Source of the DNA: PALSA-505 sp963762615
GTDB lineage: Bacteria > Actinomycetota > Actinomycetes > Streptosporangiales > Streptosporangiaceae
Reading direction: 5' to 3'
Length of the DNA: 64,000 nucleotides
Assembly (NCBI GenBank): GCA_963762615.1
Contig: CAVXLG010000001.1
Span: 11,227 to 75,226, forward strand
How positions within the stretch are numbered: the stretch's first letter is position 1; every line of letters begins with the position of its first letter. Below are positions 32,317 through 41,617 of this stretch, in pieces. The notes beneath the pieces were generated by a model that ran no database searches, was not told the DNA's origin, and saw nothing but the letters and a program-made list of their open reading frames with translations. Both the position numbers and the translations under genes were made by a program.

Positions 32317-34707
32317 GTGCCACGCATCCACGCCATCCCGCGCCGGGCCGAACCGACCGGCCCGGCGGGTAACCGGCGGCCAGGGACGGCGAAACGGGCC
32401 GCGAGCCTGGCCGGGGCGATCACGGCCAAACGGGCCGCGAGCCTGGCCGGGGCGATCACGGCGGGGCTCGCCGTCGCGATCGCGGCATCCCCGGCCGCGC
32501 TCGGCCAGCAATCGCGCGGCCAGCAATCACAGCCGGCCCGGCGGCTGTCGGTCGTGATCGAGTCTGTCAGCCCGCGGTGGGCCACGCCGGGCCGCACGGT
32601 GACCGTGACCGGCATCGTGCGGAACGGCACGGCGCAGCCGCAGCGCGGACTGTCCGTCCAGCTACTCTCCTCCGCGATCCCGCTGTCCAACCGGGATGAC
32701 ATGACGCTCTACGCCGCCGGCCACCTCGCGGCGGACTTCCCGCAGGGAACGCCGGTGCCGCTGCCCCGGGTTATCCCGCCAGGCCGTGACATGCGCTGGA
32801 CGGCCAGGCTGCAGCCATCAGCCGCTGGCATGACCACGTTCGGCGTCTACCCGCTGGCCGCGCAGGTCCTGAACAGCGTGGCGATACCGGCCGCTACCGA
32901 CCGGACGTTCCTGCCGTTCTGGCCGGGCACCGCCGGGCAGCGGCCGCGGCCGCTCAGCATTGCCTGGCTCTGGCCGCTCATCGACCGGCCCTATCAGCTG
33001 GCCTGCCCGGCCCTGCTCAGCAACGGCCTGGCCGGCAGCCTGGCGGCCGGCGGCCGGCTGGGCAGGCTGCTCGCCACAGGCCGCAGTTATTCGGCCGCTG
33101 CCCACCTGACCTGGGTGATCGACCCTGCCCTGGTGCAGAATGCGCAGACCATGAGCGGCCGGCATGCCGTCGGCGGCTACCCTGACTGCGCAGCCGCCAA
33201 GCCCGGGCCGGCCAGCCCGGCAGCGCGCGCCTGGCTGGGCGGGCTGTCCAGTGCCACGTCAGGACAGCAGGTCTTCCTCACCCCCTACGCGGACGTCGAC
33301 GTCGCCGCGCTGAGCCACCAGGGCCTCGAATCAGACCTGCGCAGCGCGTTCGCCGAGAGCCGGGCGGCCGGCCGGCAGATCCTGCACCTGCCGGCCAGCA
33401 GCGGCCAGGTCGCCTGGCCGGACAACGGGTACGCCGACTCGGGCGTGCTCGGCGACCTCGCGATCAACGGGATCAAGACGGTGGTGCTCGACTCCACGAT
33501 GATGCCGCCGTCCGGCCAGCCGCTGTCCGGCCAGCCGCCGAGCTATACGCCGAGCGCGCAGGAGACGCTGCACACCGGCGCCGGCTTGCCGCTGAGCGTG
33601 CTTCTCGCCGACCATACGATCACGCAGATCCTGAACGGCGGCTCCGCCGGGGCGGGCCCGGGCACGGCCTTCTCCACCGGGCAGCGATTCCTCGCCGAGA
33701 CGGCCATGATCGTCGCCGAGGCTCCCTCGCTATCACGAAGCCTGGTGGTGGCCCCGCCGCGACGGTGGAACCCGGATCCGGGCCTGCCGGGCACCCTGCT
33801 CGGCGACACCGTACGGGCGCCGTGGCTGAAGCCGACCAGCCTGGCGGACCTGGCGAAGGCCAGCAAGCCCACCGGGCAGGTGCCCCGCGAAGCGCCCCCC
33901 AACCACCTGGTGAGCAAAGGAGAGCTCGGCCCGGGGTACCTCGAGCAGGTCGGGGATCTCGACACGGCCATCGGCGTGCAGGCCAGCATCATCAGCCCGC
34001 CCATCCCCGGATACCTGCGTCCTGCGGTCGCCGCCCTCGAGTCAACGGCCTTGCGGGGCGGCTTCCCGCAGGCAGGCATCCGGCAGGCCCTGCTCAGCCG
34101 GGTGCTCCGGTACGTCGAGGCCCGCGACAGGAAGGTCGCCATCATCGACCGGGGCCAGATCACGCTCGGCGGTTCCTCGGGCAAGGTGCCCATATCCATC
34201 TCCAACCGGCTGCCGCAGACCGTTCAGGTCCGGCTGCACGCCCGCGTCCCCGCCGGTAAAAGGCTCACCGTCGGCCCCTTCGACAGCCTGGTGTCCATCG
34301 GGTCGGGGAAGACGGTGACGGTCAGGGTTCCGGTGCACGCCTCGACGGGGGGCGTGACCGACGTCACGCTCGGCCTGCTCGCCCCCGACGGCAGGCTGCT
34401 GCCCGGCACGCTGGTTCGGCTGACCGTGCACGCGACCCGGTTCGGCACGCTCGCCCTGGTGATCATGTGCGGGGCGCTGGCGGTATTCGTGCTGACCTTC
34501 GCGGCCCGGGCGATCCGGCGGGCGCGAAGTGACAGAGCAGGCGGGGACGGCGGCCCCGGCGGGGGAGGACACGGCGATCCCGCATCTGATCCACCGGGTC
34601 CGGCCGCGGTAACCGGTAGCGTCATGTCTGGCGACGACCTCGCGCACGACCACCCGCCGGAGGATCCGGATGAGTACGCCGACGCACGGGGCCGGGCGAG
34701 CCGCTGA
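32317..34707 (+). CDS. DUF6049 cell-envelope protein
   Basis: A 796-residue secreted, membrane-anchored protein of the DUF6049 family, which lies just upstream of murJ in many actinomycetes. It has a signal-like hydrophobic stretch around residues 48-65, beta-sandwich segments at both ends (RTVTVTGIVRNGTAQPQRGL; KVPISISNRLPQTVQV), a central domain, and a C-terminal helix (LALVIMCGALAVFVLTFAA) followed by a short basic then acidic cytoplasmic tail. The signal region contains a 12-residue in-frame duplication. A role in peptidoglycan export or coordination with MurJ is inferred from context only. It overlaps murJ by 38 bases. Confidence 0.75.
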   Translation: MPRIHAIPRRAEPTGPAGNRRPGTAKRAASLAGAITAKRAASLAGAITAGLAVAIAASPAALGQQSRGQQSQPARRLSVVIESVSPRWATPGRTVTVTGIVRNGTAQPQRGLSVQLLSSAIPLSNRDDMTLYAAGHLAADFPQGTPVPLPRVIPPGRDMRWTARLQPSAAGMTTFGVYPLAAQVLNSVAIPAATDRTFLPFWPGTAGQRPRPLSIAWLWPLIDRPYQLACPALLSNGLAGSLAAGGRLGRLLATGRSYSAAAHLTWVIDPALVQNAQTMSGRHAVGGYPDCAAAKPGPASPAARAWLGGLSSATSGQQVFLTPYADVDVAALSHQGLESDLRSAFAESRAAGRQILHLPASSGQVAWPDNGYADSGVLGDLAINGIKTVVLDSTMMPPSGQPLSGQPPSYTPSAQETLHTGAGLPLSVLLADHTITQILNGGSAGAGPGTAFSTGQRFLAETAMIVAEAPSLSRSLVVAPPRRWNPDPGLPGTLLGDTVRAPWLKPTSLADLAKASKPTGQVPREAPPNHLVSKGELGPGYLEQVGDLDTAIGVQASIISPPIPGYLRPAVAALESTALRGGFPQAGIRQALLSRVLRYVEARDRKVAIIDRGQITLGGSSGKVPISISNRLPQTVQVRLHARVPAGKRLTVGPFDSLVSIGSGKTVTVRVPVHASTGGVTDVTLGLLAPDGRLLPGTLVRLTVHATRFGTLALVIMCGALAVFVLTFAARAIRRARSDRAGGDGGPGGGGHGDPASDPPGPAAVTGSVMSGDDLAHDHPPEDPDEYADARGRASR
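32392..32462 (+). repeat. 36-base tandem duplication in the DUF6049 signal region
   Basis: Two nearly identical 36-base copies encode TAKRAASLAGAI twice, in frame, just before the hydrophobic core. Confidence 0.8.
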
Positions 34708-36967
34708 CCCGGGCCGCGGGGAATCCCCCCGGCGCGAGCAGCCGCCCGGCCATCTTGCGCAGCCCCTGGACGGGGCGCGGGTGCCTCAGGACCGCGAGGA
34801 CCGGCCGGCCGGGGTATCGCCGCGCGTCCCGGCACCACCCCCGCAGTACCCGCAGCAGCCGCCGCGCACCGCGGCCCAGGATCCCCGTACCTTCAGGCCG
34901 CCGCCGCGAACCCCGGCACGGCCGCCGCGAACCTCCGGACCGCCGCCACGCGTCCCGGAACAGCCCGCACGGCCGGCGGGCCAGCAGCCGCGAACCCCCG
35001 CACCGCCGCCACGCGCCCCGGGACAGCCCGCACGCCCGGCCGGCCAGCCGCCGCGCGCACCCGGACCGCCGCCACGCGCCCCGGGACAGCCCGCACCACC
35101 CGCGGGCCAGCCGCCGCGCGCCGCGGCGCCGCGGCGCGCTTCGGGGCCCTACCCGCGCGATGCTTCCGGGTCGTACCCGCGCGATGCCTGGCCGCCGCGC
35201 GCGCCGGGACAGCCCGCACCCCCCTACCGGCCGCCCGCGCCGTCGTACCCGCCGCCAGCAGGCCCGCGCGGGCCGCGGCGGCCGCCCGCTCCGGGCGAGG
35301 CCGACCCGAGCCTGCTGCGGTCCACCGGCGGGATGGCGCTCGGCACGCTCGTCTCCCGGCTGACCGGGTTCCTGCGCACGCTGCTGCTCGCCTTTGCCGT
35401 CGGGGCAGGGACGCTCGGCAACGCCTACAACGACGCCAACACGCTGCCGAACGTGGTCTACGACCTGATGCTGGGCGGCATCCTGACCAGCGTCGTGGTC
35501 CCGCTGCTGGTCACCGCGGCCCGGCGGGATTCCGATCACGGCGACTCCTATTTCCAGCGGATGTTCACCCTCGGCGTGATCGCGCTGGGCGCGATCACGC
35601 TGGTCGCGACCCTCGCCGCGGCCCTGATCGTCGATCTGTACGCGGGCGCGATCCACGGACCCGAGCACCACCTGATGGTGATATTCGCCTATTTCTTCAT
35701 CCCGCAGATCTTCTTCTACGGGGTGAGCTCGCTGGCCGGGGCGATCCTGAACGCCCGCGGCCGGTTCGCCGCGCCTATGTGGACGCCCGTGATCAACAAC
35801 ATCGTGGTGATCCTCATCCTGCTGACGTTCGTGGCCGTGGCGGGCGTGGGCCGCACGCCCGCCACGATCTCCTCCGGCCAGGTCCTGCTGCTGGGCATCG
35901 GCACCACGCTCGGCATCATCGCGCAGACCGCCGCGCTGATCCCGTCGCTGCTGCGGTGCGGCTTCCGGCCCAGGCCCACATTCGGGTTCCGGCGCGCCGA
36001 GGTAGCCGAGATCGGCCGGATGGCCGGCTGGCTGTCCGGCTACGTGATCACCACGCAGGTCACGTTCTTCACCACGGTGAACGTGGCCAATGATGCCTCG
36101 GTGCACGCCCCGAGCGCCGGGTTCGCCGCGTATACCTACGCCTACCAGCTCTTCCAGATGCCCTACGCGATCATCGGCATCTCGGTGATCACCGCCCTGC
36201 TGCCGCGGATGGCCGCGCACGCGGCCGCCCGCCGTTACTCCCGGGTCCGGGCTGATTTCTCCACCGGCATCCGGCTCTCGGCGGCCATCGTGGTGCCGTC
36301 CAGCCTGCTGCTCGCCGCGCTCGGCGGCCCGCTCGCCGTGGTGCTGTTCGGGCACGGCAGCATCTCGGTGGCGAACGCGAACTACATCGGCGAGGTGTTC
36401 GCGGTATTCTCGCTCGGGCTGGTCCCCTACATGACGTTCCAGCTGCTGCTGCGCGTCTTCTACTCGCTGCACGACAGCCGCACCCCGTGTTTCATCGGGA
36501 TCGCCACGATGGTCGTCAACGTCACGATCAACGTGATCGCCCTGAACGTGCTGCCGGCCGGCCGCGTCGTCCTGGGGCTCGCCGCCGGCTACTGCCTGGC
36601 CTACCTGGTGGGTGCCGCCCTGGCCTGGCGGCTGCTGCTGCGCCGGGTGGGCAGCCTCGACGGCCGGGCGATCACCAGAAGCCTGGTCAAGATGTACGTC
36701 GCGACCATCCCGCCGGTCATCTTCGCAGTGGGGATGAGATTGGCCGTCGGCGTGGTCCTCCCTCCGGGCTTCGCGTTCGGGGTGATCACGGTGGTCTTCG
36801 GCGGCGGCGGCGGGCTGCTGCTCTACCTGCTGTTCGCCAGTTCCCTGCACGTCAAGGAGATCTCCGGCCTGATGGCCACCGTCGGCGCGCGGTTCGGCGG
36901 CCAGGCTGGCCGCGGGACCCGGCAGCGGCCAGGCCGGGGCCGCCCGTCCCGGCGGCGGCCGCGGTAG
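34670..36967 (+). CDS. murJ: Lipid II flippase MurJ with long Pro-rich N-terminal tail
   Basis: A 765-residue MOP-superfamily flippase that moves lipid II across the membrane. Residues 1 to about 215 form a Pro/Arg/Ala-rich cytoplasmic tail including three 21-residue repeats. The transport core begins at STGGMALGTLVSRLTGFLRT and has 14 or so helices with FFYGVSSLAGAILNARGRFAAP and LLRVFYSLHDSRTP. It overlaps the DUF6049 gene, and the pseudokinase follows after 339 bases. In Mycobacterium the pseudokinase is fused to MviN; here it is a separate gene. Confidence 0.92.
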   Translation: MSTPTHGAGRAADPGRGESPRREQPPGHLAQPLDGARVPQDREDRPAGVSPRVPAPPPQYPQQPPRTAAQDPRTFRPPPRTPARPPRTSGPPPRVPEQPARPAGQQPRTPAPPPRAPGQPARPAGQPPRAPGPPPRAPGQPAPPAGQPPRAAAPRRASGPYPRDASGSYPRDAWPPRAPGQPAPPYRPPAPSYPPPAGPRGPRRPPAPGEADPSLLRSTGGMALGTLVSRLTGFLRTLLLAFAVGAGTLGNAYNDANTLPNVVYDLMLGGILTSVVVPLLVTAARRDSDHGDSYFQRMFTLGVIALGAITLVATLAAALIVDLYAGAIHGPEHHLMVIFAYFFIPQIFFYGVSSLAGAILNARGRFAAPMWTPVINNIVVILILLTFVAVAGVGRTPATISSGQVLLLGIGTTLGIIAQTAALIPSLLRCGFRPRPTFGFRRAEVAEIGRMAGWLSGYVITTQVTFFTTVNVANDASVHAPSAGFAAYTYAYQLFQMPYAIIGISVITALLPRMAAHAAARRYSRVRADFSTGIRLSAAIVVPSSLLLAALGGPLAVVLFGHGSISVANANYIGEVFAVFSLGLVPYMTFQLLLRVFYSLHDSRTPCFIGIATMVVNVTINVIALNVLPAGRVVLGLAAGYCLAYLVGAALAWRLLLRRVGSLDGRAITRSLVKMYVATIPPVIFAVGMRLAVGVVLPPGFAFGVITVVFGGGGGLLLYLLFASSLHVKEISGLMATVGARFGGQAGRGTRQRPGRGRPSRRRPR
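34940..35128 (+). repeat. Three 63-base repeats in the MurJ tail
   Basis: Three tandem 21-codon units with consensus PPPRAPGQPARPAGQPPR encode the proline-rich tail (residues 91-153). Confidence 0.8.
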
Positions 36968-37306
36968 CCAGGCCGCGGCCGTGGCGCCCGTCCCGGCGGC
37001 GGCTGCGGCAGTCAGTCCGGGGGCCACCAGCCCGCTTAGCCGCCGACGGCGGTAGCCAGGCCGCGCGCCCGCGGACTGCGGCCCGGCCAGCCGGCTCGTG
37101 ACGACATTGCGGCGGCAACGGCTCGATCCGTGCAGCGGAGGGATAACGGTTTACCACTCGGGAGGTACGGCAACTCCAGATGAGGACGGTCACGTCCTAG
37201 CATGGGTATGGAGGACCATGGGTGAGATGCCGCATCGCCGGTGCGGCCAGCTTCCGGGGCTCGGAGGGGAGGGTCGAGGGCTGGCCCCGCTCTCGAGAGC
37301 AGGCGT
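36968..37306. other. Intergenic region murJ-pseudokinase
   Basis: I see no convincing gene in these 339 bases. There are two copies of a GCCCGTCCCGGCGGCGGC block at the start (one still in murJ) and a less GC-rich stretch around 37135-37220 that may hold the promoter of the pseudokinase-sigM operon. Confidence 0.4.
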
Positions 37307-38824
37307 ATGAGCACGTTCACATCTGAGCCCGGAGCCCGGCTGGCCGACCGATACCGGCTCGAAGACCGGGTGAACGCCATCGGCGGCTGGGCGGCCTGGA
37401 AGGCGATCGATGAGACGCTCGCCCGGGCCGTCACCGTGCTCACGTTCGCGCCCGACTTCCCGCGGATCCCCGAGGTCCTGATGGCCGCGCGCGCGGCCAG
37501 CAGGCTCACCGACTCCCGGCTCTCCCAGGTGTTTGACGTCGAGGACGGCGACGACCGGGCTTACATCGTGACCGAGTGGGTGGCCGGCGACTCGCTGGAT
37601 GACCTGCTCGGCGCCGGCCCGCTCGAGCCGGCGCACGGCGTCGCCCTCATCACCGAGGCGTCGAAGGCGCTCGCGGGCGCGCACGCGGCCGGGCTCTCCC
37701 ATCTGTGCCTCACCCCCGATTCGCTCCGCTGGACGCCGGGCGGCGGCGTGAAGCTCACCGGGCTGGGCATCGACGCCGCGCTGGCGGGCGTCTCAGCCGA
37801 CGATCCCGCGCTGGCCGACACGCAGGGTCTCGGCAGGCTTCTCTATGCCACCCTGACCGGCCACTGGCCGGGGGCGGAGAGCACCTCGCTGCCACCCGCG
37901 CCGATGGCCGACGGGCTGCCCTGCAGCCCGCGGCAGGTCCGGGCCGGCGTACCCGCGGCGATCGACTCGGTGGCCTGTGACGCGCTGTTCCAGCGGCCGC
38001 GCCGGGCCCGGCCGCCGGTGACCAGCCCGGCGCTGCTGGCCCAGGCGCTCGCCGAGGTTACCCCGGCGGCGAGCCGCCCGGGAGTGCCCCCCGTTGACTT
38101 CGGCGGCGGCCCGCGCCCGGCCGCAGACGACCGTGACCAGCCGTTCTCCTGGCCGCCGGTGGCGGCCCCGGGCCGGCCGGGGCAGCGCGGGCGCGGCCAG
38201 CCGGCACCCGGGCAGCGAGCCGTGACCACCAGCGCGGCGGTCGGCATCGCCGTCGTGCTCGTGCTCATCGCGATCGGCGTGGGCGGCTGGCTGCTCAGCC
38301 GCCATCACGGCGGCGGCCGGCCGGCCGGGCACAGCAGCCAGAGTCCGCGGCCGCGGCCCGCCGCGGCCGCCGACTCCGTGCTCAAGCCGGTGAGCGCCGC
38401 CGCGGCCGACGACCCGCAGGCCGCGGGCCAGGCGATCGACCCGAGCACGACCACGTTCTGGCACACCGACTACTACCTGAACAGTCCGTACTTCGGCAAC
38501 CTGCAGAAGGGCACCGGGCTGGTACTGGACATGGGCCGCCAGGTGAAGGTCAGCCAGGTCCGGGTCCTGTTCGGTTCGAGCGCGGGAGCAAACGTCCAGA
38601 TCAAGGTGGACAACTCGGGGTCGCCGCCGCCGCCCGGCACCGCCGGATCGCTGCCCACGGCCGCCCAGGCCACGGGCATCAGCGGCAGCCGGACGTTCAC
38701 CCTGCGCAATCCCGTGGCTGGCCGGTACGTCGTCATCTGGTTCACCAAGCTGCCCCCGCAGCCCGGCACGGCGAACCATTATCAGGCGCAGATCTACAAC
38801 GTCACGATCCGAGGTTCAGGCTGA
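37307..38824 (+). CDS. Pseudokinase-discoidin membrane protein (MviN-associated type)
   Basis: A 505-residue protein: kinase-like fold (about 10-260), Pro-rich linker, one membrane helix (AVGIAVVLVLIAIGVGGWLL) and an extracellular discoidin-like domain (ASTTFWHTDYY-type start, then GTGLVLDMGRQVKVSQVRVLF). Catalytic elements are lost: no Gly-rich loop, AVTVLTF in place of the VAIK strand, HLCLTPDSLRW in place of HRDLKPxN, and LTG in place of DFG. It therefore should not phosphorylate. In mycobacteria the equivalent domain of MviN is bound by FhaA after phosphorylation; a similar scaffold role is inferred. Confidence 0.82.
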   Translation: MSTFTSEPGARLADRYRLEDRVNAIGGWAAWKAIDETLARAVTVLTFAPDFPRIPEVLMAARAASRLTDSRLSQVFDVEDGDDRAYIVTEWVAGDSLDDLLGAGPLEPAHGVALITEASKALAGAHAAGLSHLCLTPDSLRWTPGGGVKLTGLGIDAALAGVSADDPALADTQGLGRLLYATLTGHWPGAESTSLPPAPMADGLPCSPRQVRAGVPAAIDSVACDALFQRPRRARPPVTSPALLAQALAEVTPAASRPGVPPVDFGGGPRPAADDRDQPFSWPPVAAPGRPGQRGRGQPAPGQRAVTTSAAVGIAVVLVLIAIGVGGWLLSRHHGGGRPAGHSSQSPRPRPAAAADSVLKPVSAAAADDPQAAGQAIDPSTTTFWHTDYYLNSPYFGNLQKGTGLVLDMGRQVKVSQVRVLFGSSAGANVQIKVDNSGSPPPPGTAGSLPTAAQATGISGSRTFTLRNPVAGRYVVIWFTKLPPQPGTANHYQAQIYNVTIRGSG

Positions 38825-39600
38825 ACCTGCGGCGCGCCTCCGACGGCGGCCGGTCAGACGCCGAGCTGCTGCGCAGCCACGCGGACGGTGACCAGGACGC
38901 GTTCGGCGAGCTGTTCCGCCGCCACCGCGACCGGCTCTGGGCCGTGGCGCTGCGCACGCTACGCGACCCTGATGACGCCGCCGATGCGCTGCAGGAGGCG
39001 ATGATCTCCGCGTTCCGGCGGGCGGCGGAGTTCCGCGGCGAGGCGGCGGTGACCACCTGGCTGCACCGGATCGTGGTGAACGCCTGCCTGGACCAGCTGC
39101 GCCGCAAGGCCGCGCGGCCGGCCGTGCCGGCCGACGACGGGGACGCACTTGACCGGCTGGGCCGGGCGACCCCGGATCCGGCCCCGGCCAGCGATACCGC
39201 GCTCGACGTCGAGGCGGCCCTGCAGCTGCTGCCAGCCGGGCAGCGGGCCGCGCTGGTCCTGGTGGACATGCTCGGGTGCTCCGTCGCCACGGCCGCGGAC
39301 GTGCTGGGCGTCTCGCCGGGAACGGTGAAGAGCCGCTGTGCCCGCGGCCGGGCCAGGCTCCTGCCGCACGTGGCGCACCTGCGGGAATCGGGGGACCCGC
39401 CCGGCCAGTCGCGGAACCAGATGGCCGCCGGGAACGTCTCACCGTCGCGGAGCGCACCCGAACCGGGCGCCCAGCAGGCCGCCGCCGCCCGCCCCGGCGG
39501 CCTGCTGGCGAGCCAGGCCCGCCCGGGCCACCCGGCCGCTGTACCTGACCATCCCGCCACCGAGGAAGGAGGGAGCACCGACCATGACCGGCCATCCTGA
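38821..39600 (+). CDS. sigM: ECF sigma factor SigM-like
   Basis: A 259-residue ECF sigma factor at the place of SigM (upstream of anti-sigma, trxB, trxA). Sigma-2 begins SDAELLRSHADGDQDAFGELFRRH and includes ALQEAMISAFRRAAEF and WLHRIVVNACLDQLR; sigma-4 has LPAGQRAALVLVDMLG and VSPGTVKSRCARGRARL. The first canonical start in frame (GTG 38944) would remove region 2.1, so I extend to a CTG at 38821 that overlaps the pseudokinase stop. A CTG start is unusual; an indel hiding the true start is possible. The end overlaps the anti-sigma start. Confidence 0.85.
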   Translation: MNLRRASDGGRSDAELLRSHADGDQDAFGELFRRHRDRLWAVALRTLRDPDDAADALQEAMISAFRRAAEFRGEAAVTTWLHRIVVNACLDQLRRKAARPAVPADDGDALDRLGRATPDPAPASDTALDVEAALQLLPAGQRAALVLVDMLGCSVATAADVLGVSPGTVKSRCARGRARLLPHVAHLRESGDPPGQSRNQMAAGNVSPSRSAPEPGAQQAAAARPGGLLASQARPGHPAAVPDHPATEEGGSTDHDRPS

Positions 39601-40515
39601 TGCGGATGTCCTCGCCGAGTTTCGCGAAGGGCTTCTCGGCAGGCGCCGATCCGCGCGCATCCGCGCGCACCTGGCCAGGTGCTCCCGCTGTGCATCCCGC
39701 TCCAGCGGGCTCGCGGAGGTCACCGAGCTGCTGGCCAGCGCTCCGGTGCCGAAGATCCCGACGAGCTCGCGGCGCGGCTGGACGGCGTGCTGGCTGCCGA
39801 GTCGGCGGCCCGGGCCCGGGCCGCGATTCCCGCGGCGGCTGACCGGGGCACCGGTACCGCCCCCGACGCCGCGGACGGTGCCGACGGCGGCCGCCGCCCC
39901 CGCAAGGCCCGCTCCGGCCGCGCGCCGCGGCCCTGGCGCGGCACAGCGCTGCGGGCGGCCTCGGTGACCGCGGCGCTCCTGGTCATCGCCGGCGGCGGCT
40001 ACGGCGTGTCCAGGCTGGTGCAGGGAGGCCCTGGCGGCGCATCCGCGTCCCTCGGGACCGGGGCGGGCAATGGGCGGCAGGCAGGCAGCTCCGCGCAGGG
40101 TGGGCCGACATTCGGCGGCTCCGCGCGCGGCGGGACGGCCAACGGGCCGGCCGTGCTGCCGAACATCAGGCGGGCCCCCGCCGGCCCGCCCGTGGTCGAG
40201 AGCGGCACCGACTACCTGCCCGGCCGGCTGCCCGCCCAGGTGCAAGCGGTGCTGGCCCGCTTCCCCGTCAGTCCCGCCGGGCAGACCCCGGCCGCCGCGC
40301 CCGGGCAGGCCGCCCTGCGCGGCTGCGTGAACCTGATCACCGGCGGAAGGCGCCCGCGGCTGGTGGACGTCGCGCGGTACCAGGGCCGGCCGGCCACGAT
40401 CGTCGTGACCGAAGCCGCCGGCGGGCGGCCCGGGCAGATCTGGGTGGCCGGCCCCGGCTGCTCGGCCGGCACCCGCGACCTCATCGCGCGCGCCCCGCTG
40501 CCCGGTACCGGCTGA
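39584..40515 (+). CDS. Membrane anti-sigma factor for SigM, apparent frameshift
   Basis: The N-terminus TGHPDADVLAEFREGLLGRR with the zinc-binding HLARCSRC pattern identifies a ZAS-type anti-sigma factor. After APVPKIP the frame changes; DELAARLDGVLAAESAARARA, a membrane helix (ALRAASVTAALLVIAGGGYGV) and a Gly-rich extracellular domain follow in the other frame. The junction is at about 39757-39761 and is equivalent to one missing G. Corrected length is about 310 residues. Overlap with sigM by 17 bases indicates coupling. It should hold SigM inactive until oxidative or envelope stress. Confidence 0.8.
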
Positions 40516-40600
40516 GCCGCGGCCCGCGGGCCGCGAGGCGCGGGACGACCCGGCGGCAGCCCGGCGGCCGGCGCATGCCCGTTCGGGAATCTCCGGGCCC

Positions 40601-40606
40601 TAGGAT
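40601..40606 (+). promoter_or_regulatory. -10 box of the trxB-trxA transcript
   Basis: TAGGAT lies about 40 bases before the trxB start and gives a short leader. Confidence 0.4.
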
Positions 40607-40646
40607 CCGTTGATGTCCCTGCCAGCCAAGGTGAAGGGCAGAAATC

Positions 40647-41576
40647 GTGACCGACGTCCGCAATGTGATCATCATCGGGTCCGGGCCCGCGGGGTACACC
40701 GCGGCGCTCTATTCCGCCCGGGCGGACCTGCGGCCGCTCGTCCTCGAGGGCTCGGTCACCGCCGGCGGCGCGCTGATGAACACCACCGACGTGGAGAACT
40801 TCCCCGGGTTCCCGGACGGGATCATGGGGCCGGATCTGATGGACAAGCTGAGGAAGCAGGCCGAACGGTTCGGTGCCGAGCTCGTCGCCGACGACGTGAC
40901 AGCCGTTGACCTGAAGGCCGACCCCAAGGTGATCAAGACGCATGGTGAGACTTACCTCGCCAAGGCCGTGATCATCGCCAGTGGTTCCGGCTACCGGGAG
41001 CTCGGCGTGCCGGGCGAGAAGCGGCTGGCCGGCCACGGCGTGTCCTGGTGCGCCACCTGTGACGGGTTCTTCTTCCGCGGCCAGGACATCGTCGTGGTGG
41101 GCGGCGGCGACTCGGCCATCGAGGAGGCACTGTTCCTCACCCGGTTCAGCCACGTCACGGTGGTGCACCGCCGCGACGCCCTCCGCGCGTCCAAGATCAT
41201 GCAAGACCGCGCCTTCGCCAACCCGAAGATCACTTTCCTCTGGAACAGCGAGGTGGCGGAGGTGCTCGGCGAGGACAGGGTGACCGGTGTCCGGCTGCTG
41301 GACACGGTCACCGGGGCCGAGCGGATCCACCCGGCCGGCGGCGTATTCGTGGCGATCGGGCACGATCCGCGCAGCGAGCTGTTCGCCGACCAGCTGCCCA
41401 CCGACGCGGACGGGTACCTGGTGGTGGACCAGCCGTCCACCCGGACCCTCCTCGAGGGCGTCTTCGCCTGCGGTGACGTGGTAGACCGCACCTACCGCCA
41501 GGCCATCACCGCGGCCGGCACCGGATGTGCCGCCGCGCTGGATGCCGAGCGCTGGCTGGCCAGCCAGGAGAGCTGA
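40647..41576 (+). CDS. trxB: Thioredoxin-disulfide reductase
   Basis: A 309-residue flavoprotein that passes electrons from NADPH through FAD to thioredoxin. It has FAD-binding VIIIGSGPAGYTAALYSARA, the redox pair CATC in GVSWCATCDGFFFRG, NADPH-binding VVVGGGDSAIEEAL and the C-terminal VFACGDVVDRTYRQAITAAG. The start is GTG 40647. trxA follows after 41 bases. Linkage to sigM and its anti-sigma is the standard actinomycete arrangement for disulfide-stress control. Confidence 0.95.
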   Translation: MTDVRNVIIIGSGPAGYTAALYSARADLRPLVLEGSVTAGGALMNTTDVENFPGFPDGIMGPDLMDKLRKQAERFGAELVADDVTAVDLKADPKVIKTHGETYLAKAVIIASGSGYRELGVPGEKRLAGHGVSWCATCDGFFFRGQDIVVVGGGDSAIEEALFLTRFSHVTVVHRRDALRASKIMQDRAFANPKITFLWNSEVAEVLGEDRVTGVRLLDTVTGAERIHPAGGVFVAIGHDPRSELFADQLPTDADGYLVVDQPSTRTLLEGVFACGDVVDRTYRQAITAAGTGCAAALDAERWLASQES

Positions 41577-41617
41577 ACAAGACCTTCCACCTTCCATTAC
41601 ACGACAAGGGAGTCATC

